11,916 bases of DNA, from assembly GCA_011523115.1 (NCBI GenBank), contig WTHO01000263.1, positions 1-11,916 of the forward strand. The letters are read 5' to 3'. This DNA is from Halieaceae bacterium. GTDB lineage: Bacteria; Pseudomonadota; Gammaproteobacteria; Pseudomonadales; Halieaceae. How positions within the stretch are numbered: position 1 is the first letter of the stretch; each line of letters begins with the position of its first letter. The notes below the pieces were generated by a model. That model worked only from the letters and a program-made list of their open reading frames with translations, was not told the origin of the DNA and searched no databases. Position numbers and translations under genes: made by a program. Shown here piece by piece: positions 6,449 through 11,916 of this stretch.

Positions 6449-7234
6449 GTGGAGTGGTTATGGCATAGAAGGAAGCCCCTAGCTGCCCTGTTGCTCATCA
6501 CATTACTGGTCGTTCAAATGCCAGCCCGGCCCCTGCAGTGGTTATTCCCCCGCGACCGTCTGGTGCTCTCGGGGCTCACTGGGACGCTCTGGTCGGGAAA
6601 CGCAACCAGAGCGTGGCTGGTGGTGGATGATCAACCTTTGATGTTGGGGCGCGTTGATTGGCAGTTTCGGCCTTGGCGGCTGCTGTGGAGTGAGCCCTTG
6701 AGTGTCACGACCTCTTGGGGAGATCAGGTTTTCCAGACTGATTTGGGTGTGAGGCTCACCGGTAGGTTGGTAATGAGCGACGCGCGCATCAATTTTGATA
6801 CTGAAGTATTGCGGAGATTTCTGCCGATTTATCTGGGCGGCTCTGCCGGAGGCAGGTTCGAACACGTCGTGTGGGGGCCGCAGGGCATCGAGGGCGCCCA
6901 GGGCGTTATCTCGCTTCGAGACACCGTCTGGACTGCTCGCAGTGGTCTGATACCCCTTGGCAGTTATCGCGTCGATCTTCGTGACGCACCGATAACCAAT
7001 GAGCAAACTGCGGAGACTGATTCCCCAGACAGAGAGGTGATTAAAGGTATTGTGAGTACCGAAGAGGGGTCTCTCCAGCTTGATGGCATCGTGAGTCTGT
7101 CTCAGGTGGGCTACGACGTCTCCCTCAGTGCGAAGGGCCCGGTGGCCAAAGACGAGGGTTTTCTCCGCGCGGTATCCGTGGTGGCCACACCCACGGCAGA
7201 CGGCTTCGATGTCGTCCTCCAAGGTGCTTTGTAA
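6449..7234 (+). CDS. gspN: Type II secretion protein GspN
   Basis: This 261-residue protein of the T2SSN family is an accessory inner-membrane component found in a subset of T2SS operons; its exact role is not settled in the literature. The sequence shows a basic N-terminus, one hydrophobic signal/anchor at about 11-24, and family blocks LSGLTGTLWSGNATRA (40-55) and LGRVDWQFRPWRLLW (66-80). These are followed by a long periplasmic beta-rich region with LTGRLVMSD and a glycine-rich central part. The start is GTG 6449, three bases after the gspM stop, with a good ribosome binding site. It appears to be the last gene of the secretion operon. A 238-codon antisense frame (6542-7258) covers it but looks like a shadow. 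Confidence 0.92.
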   Translation: MEWLWHRRKPLAALLLITLLVVQMPARPLQWLFPRDRLVLSGLTGTLWSGNATRAWLVVDDQPLMLGRVDWQFRPWRLLWSEPLSVTTSWGDQVFQTDLGVRLTGRLVMSDARINFDTEVLRRFLPIYLGGSAGGRFEHVVWGPQGIEGAQGVISLRDTVWTARSGLIPLGSYRVDLRDAPITNEQTAETDSPDREVIKGIVSTEEGSLQLDGIVSLSQVGYDVSLSAKGPVAKDEGFLRAVSVVATPTADGFDVVLQGAL

Positions 7235-7303
7235 GGTTGTCAACATGGGCTGTGACACGTAGCGTGGGCGTCATCCCAAGCAAACGATAAAAACAACTTT
7301 TCA

Positions 7304-7321
7304 GGGGAGCCCGGGTTCCCC
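7304..7321 (+). other. GC-rich hairpin upstream of NSS transporter
   Basis: GGGGAGCCCGGGTTCCCC can fold with a 7-bp stem (GGGGAGC with GTTCCCC, one G-U pair) and a CCGG loop. No T-run follows, so it is not a classic intrinsic terminator. It sits 13 bases before the ribosome binding site and could be a 5' leader structure or a transcript-processing barrier. Confidence 0.4.
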
Positions 7322-7334
7322 GGTCATAACATTC

Positions 7335-7339
7335 AGGAG
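7335..7339 (+). promoter_or_regulatory. Ribosome binding site of NSS transporter
   Basis: AGGAG lies 8 bases before ATG 7348 and gives this gene independent translation initiation. The downstream AGCS gene lacks such a site. Confidence 0.7.
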
Positions 7340-7347
7340 CCCCATTT

Positions 7348-8691
7348 ATGGTGTCTACGGGAAACGCGATGTGGTCCAGTCGCTTCGCTTTTATCATGGC
7401 CTCGGTGGGCTTTGCTGTGGGCCTCGGCAACATTTGGCGCTTTCCATATGTCACTGGCGAGAACGGAGGTAGCGCCTTCGTCCTGATCTACTTACTTTGT
7501 GCTGTGGCGATTGGCATTCCCTGTCTGATGGCAGAGCTGCTTGTTGGTCGTCGTGGCGGGGGGAGCCCACCTACTGCGATGGCGGCGGTCGCTGCAGAAT
7601 CCGGCCGAAGCGAGCGCTGGAAGGTAGTAGGGGGGTTGGGTGTCGTGACAGCCTATACCATCGCCATCACCTATGCCGTGGTGGTGGGTTGGGTGCTGTG
7701 GTATCTCGCTCGGGCGATCTCGGCCGGTTTCGTGGGTTTTGACGCGGCCACTGCTGAGGCCACTTTTTCGGGATTGCTGGCTGATAACCAAGCGATGGTT
7801 CTATGGACGCTGGTCGGCAACCTTATCGTCGGCGGGATCATCTACGCCGGAGTGACAGCGGGAATCGAACGTGCCGTCACGATTATGATGCCGTTGATGT
7901 TCTCTCTGTTGGTCGGACTGAGCATCTACAATTATTTTGCGGGCGGTTTTATTGAAACGCTGCAATGGCTGTTTACACCCGATTTCAGCAAAGTGAGTGG
8001 CGCCACCTTTCTTGCTGCTGTCGGTCAGGCTTTCTTTTCCATCGGTGTAGGTATGGGTGGCATGATGACTTACGGTGCCTACCTGCCCCGGGACTTCTCG
8101 ATTGCCAGGGGTGCGGGGACGATCGTTTTGGCAGATACGCTGATCGCATTGCTCGCGGGCTTTGTGGTGTTCCCGGCGGTGTTCCACTTCGGTCTCGACA
8201 TGGCCAGCGGCCCCGGATTGATTTTTCAGACGTTGCCCGTGGCCTTTGCGCAAATGCCCGGCGGCGGAGTGTTTGCCGTACTGTTCTTTGTCATGCTGTC
8301 TGTCGCAGGCGTGACGTCCATGGTGGGTCTGCTGGAGAGTGTCACCAGCTGGACCAAGGAAAAGCTCAACGTATCCAGGCAACGCAGCACGATTTTGGTT
8401 GTTGGGTCGGTCACCACTCTCAGCGTGGTGTCGGTGCTGAGCTACAACATTTGGGCTGACTACCAGTTGCTTGGCATGAACTTTAATGAACTCACCGAGG
8501 CGCTGTACGACAAACTCTTTTTACCCATGGCGGGTTTGCTCGTCGCGCTATTTACGGGGTGGTTCATGCACCGTGACGCCAGTCAGGATGAGTTACGGGA
8601 TGACTCGCAGTGGTTCGGCCTTTGGCGAGGTTTGACCCGTTTCATCGTCGTGCCAGCGGTAGCGCTCATTTTGATCACGGGTTTGGTCTGA
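7348..8691 (+). CDS. Na+-dependent symporter, NSS family
   Basis: This 447-residue protein belongs to the neurotransmitter:sodium symporter family (SLC6/LeuT fold) and should import an amino acid or related compound with Na+ across the inner membrane. The signature GFAVGLGNIWRFPYVTGENG (21-40) is the unwound TM1 region that carries substrate and Na+ ligands. Other family blocks are GQAFFSIGVGMGGMMTYGAYL (226-246, TM6 region) and AGVTSMVGLLESV (320-332, TM8 region including the expected Thr/Ser of the second Na+ site). The length and roughly 11 hydrophobic segments match the shorter bacterial type (MhsT/Tyt1-like) that lacks TM12. The substrate cannot be read from the sequence; hydrophobic or aromatic amino acids are common for this type. 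Confidence 0.93.
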   Translation: MVSTGNAMWSSRFAFIMASVGFAVGLGNIWRFPYVTGENGGSAFVLIYLLCAVAIGIPCLMAELLVGRRGGGSPPTAMAAVAAESGRSERWKVVGGLGVVTAYTIAITYAVVVGWVLWYLARAISAGFVGFDAATAEATFSGLLADNQAMVLWTLVGNLIVGGIIYAGVTAGIERAVTIMMPLMFSLLVGLSIYNYFAGGFIETLQWLFTPDFSKVSGATFLAAVGQAFFSIGVGMGGMMTYGAYLPRDFSIARGAGTIVLADTLIALLAGFVVFPAVFHFGLDMASGPGLIFQTLPVAFAQMPGGGVFAVLFFVMLSVAGVTSMVGLLESVTSWTKEKLNVSRQRSTILVVGSVTTLSVVSVLSYNIWADYQLLGMNFNELTEALYDKLFLPMAGLLVALFTGWFMHRDASQDELRDDSQWFGLWRGLTRFIVVPAVALILITGLV

Positions 8692-8695
8692 TCAT

Positions 8696-10093
8696 ATGCT
8701 GCTGACCGTTACCGATTGGCTTTGGTCCTATGTCTTGATCACAGCGCTTCTCGCGGTGGGGGTTCGCTTTACTGTGGGATCACGAGCTGTGCAGGTCCGA
8801 TTGTTCCGGCGCACCCTCAGCGTTTTGTCCAATATTGACTGGAAAGGGTCTGATCGCGGCATCTCCAGTTTTCAGGCGTTAGCCGTCAGCGTTGCCGGGC
8901 GAGTGGGCGGTGGCAACATCGCGGGTGTCGCGGTGGCGATCACATTAGGTGGCCCGGGGGCGTTGTTTTGGATGTGGCTGATTGCGCTACTCGGCATGTC
9001 AACCAGCCTATTTGAATGTGCTCTGGCTCAGCTCTACAAGCGGCGCCACGGTGATGAGACTTTCCGCGGGGGTCCGGCTTACGTGATGCGTTACGGCTTG
9101 GGCTGGCGAGTGATTCCCGTGATTTACAGCGTCCTACTTCTGGTAACGATAGGTTTTGGCTTCAACGCGGTCCAGAGTTATGTGGTTACCACATCAATTG
9201 AATCGGCTTTCGGTGTGCCCGCTGCGCTCAGCGGAGCGGTCATGACCGCGATGATGGCGATCATCCTTTTTGGCGGTATCAGACGGCTTGCGGTGGTATC
9301 AGAGGTAGTGGTTCCTGCCATGGTAATTGGCTATCTGGTGTTGGCTATCTGGGTACTGATACTGAATTTCACCGATATCCCGCGGGCCATTGCGCTGATA
9401 TTTTCCTCGGCCTTCGGGTTGGAGCAGGCAGTGGGCGGCGGCGTGGCTGCCGCGGTTGCCCAGGGTGCCCGGCGAGGGTTGTTCTCGAATGAGGCGGGCT
9501 TGGGAACGGTGCCCAATGTGGCTGCGGCCGCTGACGTGCCTCATCCCATGTCCCAGGGGCTGGTGCAGTCGCTGAGCGTATTCATTGATACTGTCATTCT
9601 GTGCACGGCCACTGCGCTGATTATTCTGATGTCCTCGGTTTACGGGTCGGACGGCCAAACTGTGCAGGGCGTGGTACTGACCCAGATGGCGGTGGCAGAG
9701 CACTTGGGCCCAATCGGGGAGCCTCTTGTGAGCATCGCACTGGTGTTGTTTGCTACCACGACCATTGCCTACAACGCCTTTTTGGGTGAGAACAGCATTG
9801 CCTACTTCGAGCGCCTTGGGCGTTGGGCGGTACCGGTTTTCAGATTAAGCGTGTTGGTGATGATTGCCTGGGCATCGGTACAGGATCTGGGGACTGTATT
9901 TGGCTTTGCAGACCTGACAATGGCCTTGCTGGCGCTGACCAATTTGTTGGCGCTCTGGGCCTTATATCCCGTTGCGATATCGCTACTACGTCACTTCGAA
10001 CAGCAGTTGGAGGCAGGATTGGCGCCGCAATTCAGCCGTGACGAGATGCCCGAGGAAGCGCTCGACCCTGCCAGTTGGCCCTCTGAGCAGTAA
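8696..10093 (+). CDS. Alanine/glycine:cation symporter, AGCS family
   Basis: This 465-residue inner-membrane protein is predicted to import alanine, glycine or a related small amino acid with Na+ or H+. The AGCS hallmarks are SVAGRVGGGNIAGVAVAI (65-82), GGPGALFWMWLIALLGMSTS with FE following (85-107), RGGPAYVMRYGLG (124-136), and AQGARRGLFSNEAGLGTVPN (255-274) followed by HPMSQGLVQS. About ten hydrophobic segments are visible. The hydrophilic C-terminal tail (about 433-465) is acidic. ATG 8696 lies four bases after the NSS stop and has no clear Shine-Dalgarno sequence, so coupled translation and one transcript with the NSS gene are likely. The exact substrate is not determinable. Confidence 0.94.
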   Translation: MLLTVTDWLWSYVLITALLAVGVRFTVGSRAVQVRLFRRTLSVLSNIDWKGSDRGISSFQALAVSVAGRVGGGNIAGVAVAITLGGPGALFWMWLIALLGMSTSLFECALAQLYKRRHGDETFRGGPAYVMRYGLGWRVIPVIYSVLLLVTIGFGFNAVQSYVVTTSIESAFGVPAALSGAVMTAMMAIILFGGIRRLAVVSEVVVPAMVIGYLVLAIWVLILNFTDIPRAIALIFSSAFGLEQAVGGGVAAAVAQGARRGLFSNEAGLGTVPNVAAAADVPHPMSQGLVQSLSVFIDTVILCTATALIILMSSVYGSDGQTVQGVVLTQMAVAEHLGPIGEPLVSIALVLFATTTIAYNAFLGENSIAYFERLGRWAVPVFRLSVLVMIAWASVQDLGTVFGFADLTMALLALTNLLALWALYPVAISLLRHFEQQLEAGLAPQFSRDEMPEEALDPASWPSEQ

Positions 10094-10105
10094 CCTTAAA
10101 GACGT

Positions 10106-11179
10106 CTACTGGACCTCGGATAACTCCACACGGAAGCGCTTTTCCACACCCTCCCGAGTGGTCACGATGTCGATGGTGTCGCCAACGCGATGCTTCTCCA
10201 TAGCAGACAGAAACTCGTCGTTGTTGGCCACGCGTTCGCCCTCGATCTCTACGATCACGTCGCCGAGGATAATTTCGCCTCTGGACCCCCGTCGGGCGCC
10301 TACCATACCGGCATTGTCTGCGGGGAATCCGCGATAGGTTCTGACAATGGGCACGCCATCGACGCGGTAGCGTCTTAACCAGCGATCAGATGCGAGCTCT
10401 ACACCGAGGACCGGCCGCATGATTTTCCCGAAGGCGATGAGTTGCGGGACGACTTCGCTCACCGTATTCACCGGAATGGCGAACCCGATGCCGGCACTGC
10501 CGCCGCTGGGTGAGAAGATGGCGGTGTTGACGCCCACCAGCTGTCCCAGTGAGTTGAGTAATGGTCCACCCGAATTGCCGGGGTTGATCGCGGCATCGGT
10601 TTGAATCACACCGCGTATGGTGCGATTGCTGGGCGATTGAATTTCTCTATCCAGCGCGCTCACAACCCCGACTGTCAGTGTGGTGTCGAGGCCAAACGGA
10701 TTACCAATCGCCATGACCTTGCGCCCGACCGAGAGTTCCGAGGAGTCGCCCACCGGCAGTTCGGTGAGGTTGCCCGGTGGGTCAATGATGCGGAGAACGG
10801 CGAGATCTCTCTCCGGCGCCAAACCGACCACCTCGGCCTGAAAGACCTGTTCATCGGCGAGGGTGATGGTCAAACGGTCGGCTCCCGAGACCACGTGGTA
10901 GTTGGTGACTACCAGACCAGACTGTGCATCCCAGACGAAGCCGGAGCCCGCTCCCCTCGGGATTTCGGTGATGTTCCGCGTGAAGCGTTGGCGACGTAGC
11001 TCGCTTGATGTGACAAACACGACGGCAGGGCTCGCCCGTTGAAAAACTTCAGTCGTGTTGGCCTCGTCATCAGTTGAAAAGCTGAGGTAATCAGCCGTCT
11101 CGGAGGCGAGGGTCTGCGGGGTCCCAGGCTGCAGCAGTAGCGCAGCGAGGCAGGCTGCCGTCAGTCTCTTTAGCATCAT
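10106..11179 (-). CDS. Exported HtrA/Deg-family serine protease, single PDZ
   Basis: This 357-residue trypsin-like protease probably degrades or refolds damaged proteins in the periplasm. A short signal peptide is visible at about 1-26 (basic start, [11 protein letters not shown] core, TLAS-type cleavage). The protease domain shows the triad His95 (TNYHVV), Asp125 (ERDLAVLRI) and Ser203 (GNSGGP). One PDZ domain follows at about 255-350. The size is like DegS, but the N-terminal hydrophobic stretch is short and followed by a likely cleavage site, so a secreted form is favoured over an anchored one. Blocks such as [26 protein letters not shown] and [16 protein letters not shown] recall plant and cyanobacterial DEG1-type enzymes. 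Its ATG overlaps the htpX stop by four bases; no Shine-Dalgarno sequence is visible, so coupling is inferred. Confidence 0.93.
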   Translation of the reverse strand: MMLKRLTAACLAALLLQPGTPQTLASETADYLSFSTDDEANTTEVFQRASPAVVFVTSSELRRQRFTRNITEIPRGAGSGFVWDAQSGLVVTNYHVVSGADRLTITLADEQVFQAEVVGLAPERDLAVLRIIDPPGNLTELPVGDSSELSVGRKVMAIGNPFGLDTTLTVGVVSALDREIQSPSNRTIRGVIQTDAAINPGNSGGPLLNSLGQLVGVNTAIFSPSGGSAGIGFAIPVNTVSEVVPQLIAFGKIMRPVLGVELASDRWLRRYRVDGVPIVRTYRGFPADNAGMVGARRGSRGEIILGDVIVEIEGERVANNDEFLSAMEKHRVGDTIDIVTTREGVEKRFRVELSEVQ

Positions 11180-11916
11180 GCGTTCTGGAGCGCCAAAATA
11201 CGGTCATCAAGTGGCGGGTGGGAGCGAAGAAGCTCTCCCAATCCCCCTCCGCCTCCGGCGCGAATGCCGAAAGCAGTGAGTTCTCCGGGCAGGTCGGCAG
11301 GCTGTCCCTGCTCGGCTTTCAGTCGCTGTAAGGCGGCAACCATACCTGCGCGCCCGGCGAGGTGAGCGCCGGCAGCATCAGCCCGATACTCGCGATACCG
11401 CGAGAACCACATGACGATCATGCTGGCGAAAAGTCCTAAAACCATCTCTGCGACGAGGGTGACGATCCAGTAGCCGATACCGTAGCCGCGTTCGGTCTTG
11501 AAAACGACGCGGTCGACCGTATGCCCAATCACTCTGGCAAAAAACATGACAAAGGCGTTGACCACCCCCTGAATCAGGGCAAGGGTAATCATGTCCCCGT
11601 TTGCCACGTGCCCAATTTCATGGGCGAGCACGGCGCGAACCTCGTCCTTATCGAATCGCCGCAGTAACCCGGTGCTCACCGCCACCAGCGCATTATTTCG
11701 ATTCCAACCCGTGGCAAAAGCGTTTGCGGCGTCCGAGGGAAACACCCCGACCTCGGGCATGCCAATCCCCGCATTGGCGGCCAGTGACTGGACTGTCTCC
11801 AGTAACCACTTTTCATCCTGATTTCGCGCTGTCTCGATAATCTGCGTCCCTGTGCCGCGTTTGGCGGCACCCTTTGAAAATAGCAGCGAAAACAGGGACA
11901 CGCCCATCCCATACAG
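11176..11916 (-). CDS. htpX: Membrane metalloprotease HtpX, N-terminus missing
   Basis: This zinc-dependent inner-membrane protease degrades misfolded membrane proteins; it is of the M48B family. The reading frame runs off the window edge, and comparison with the roughly 293-residue E. coli protein suggests about 40-45 N-terminal residues are absent, including the first membrane helix. ATG 11907 is therefore not the true start. The zinc site HEIGH is at 11608-11622 ([11 protein letters not shown]), and the third ligand is the Glu in YREYRAD. Membrane segments follow HEIGH ([17 protein letters not shown]) and precede YREYRAD ([16 protein letters not shown]). The C-terminal [12 protein letters not shown] block is diagnostic. 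It overlaps the downstream htrA-like gene by four bases, forming an apparent envelope quality-control operon whose promoter lies outside the window. Confidence 0.95.
   Translation of the reverse strand: MYGMGVSLFSLLFSKGAAKRGTGTQIIETARNQDEKWLLETVQSLAANAGIGMPEVGVFPSDAANAFATGWNRNNALVAVSTGLLRRFDKDEVRAVLAHEIGHVANGDMITLALIQGVVNAFVMFFARVIGHTVDRVVFKTERGYGIGYWIVTLVAEMVLGLFASMIVMWFSRYREYRADAAGAHLAGRAGMVAALQRLKAEQGQPADLPGELTAFGIRAGGGGGLGELLRSHPPLDDRILALQNA

Larger units (their letters stand above)
7235..7347 (+). promoter_or_regulatory. Intergenic gap between T2SS operon and symporter genes
   Basis: These 113 bases hold no gene. They contain an 11-base inverted repeat CACGTAGCGTG (7256-7266), an A-rich stretch (7287-7296), a GC-rich hairpin (7304-7321) and a ribosome binding site (7335-7339). 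This is the natural place for a transporter promoter, but I could not find a convincing -35/-10 pair with correct spacing. The only candidates are TTGTCA at 7237 and GATAAA at 7286, which do not pair with each other. Read-through from gspN is therefore equally possible. Confidence 0.4.

Noticed and set aside
6542..7258. 238-codon antisense reading frame over gspN
   Set aside because: It lies wholly opposite a gene with clear T2SSN features. Its translation is rich in His, Arg, Pro and Gln with no recognisable domain, typical of a shadow frame in GC-rich DNA.
7237..7291. Sigma-70 promoter from TTGTCA (7237) and GATAAA (7286)
   Set aside because: The two elements are about 43 bases apart instead of 16-18, and no partner hexamer with correct spacing was found for either.
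7801..8382. 193-codon antisense reading frame over the NSS transporter gene
   Set aside because: Its composition is strongly polar (His, Arg, Gln, Asp) as expected from the complement of a hydrophobic membrane-protein gene. No domain or ribosome binding site supports it.

Overview
The window reads as chromosomal DNA from a gammaproteobacterium. The evidence is a moderately GC-rich sequence, an E-F-G-H-I-J-K-L-M-N order of type II secretion (T2SS) genes, an E. coli-like HtpX, and Na+-coupled amino acid symporters of the kind common in marine bacteria. A marine lineage near Cellvibrionales/Halieaceae fits, but that placement is an inference from general family knowledge and was not tested. Nothing suggests a mobile element, phage or CRISPR. 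Gene density is very high and the coding style is uniform throughout.

Bases 1-7234 (+ strand) are the distal part of a T2SS operon. They hold the C-terminal end of the ATPase gene gspE (cut by the window edge), the inner-membrane platform gene gspF, the pseudopilin genes gspG, H, I, J and K, the assembly-platform genes gspL and gspM, and gspN. Most junctions overlap or nearly touch (14, 14, 20 and 4 bases at H/I, I/J, J/K and L/M), so translational coupling is likely. The outlier is gspK-gspL. There a 19-codon micro-ORF (4765-4824) with a good ribosome binding site joins the two genes through two ATGA stop/start overlaps, while gspL has no visible ribosome binding site of its own. gspC, gspD and the prepilin peptidase gene are not in the window.

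Bases 7235-7347 are a short non-coding gap with a GC-rich hairpin and a strong ribosome binding site. They are followed by two tandem Na+-coupled transporter genes, an NSS-family (MhsT/LeuT-like) symporter and an AGCS-family (alanine/glycine:cation) symporter, only 4 bases apart and probably one transcription unit for amino acid uptake.

Bases 10106-11916 (- strand) converge on the transporters with only 12 bases between stop codons. They carry an htpX-htrA pair with a 4-base overlap: a membrane zinc metalloprotease (N-terminus beyond the window) followed by an exported single-PDZ serine protease whose sequence recalls plant/cyanobacterial DEG1-type proteases more than E. coli DegP. Together they look like an envelope quality-control unit.

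I found no wholly new multi-gene system. The points most worth a second look are the gspK-gspL micro-ORF, the DEG1-like protease paired with HtpX, and the tandem pair of unrelated Na+ symporters.
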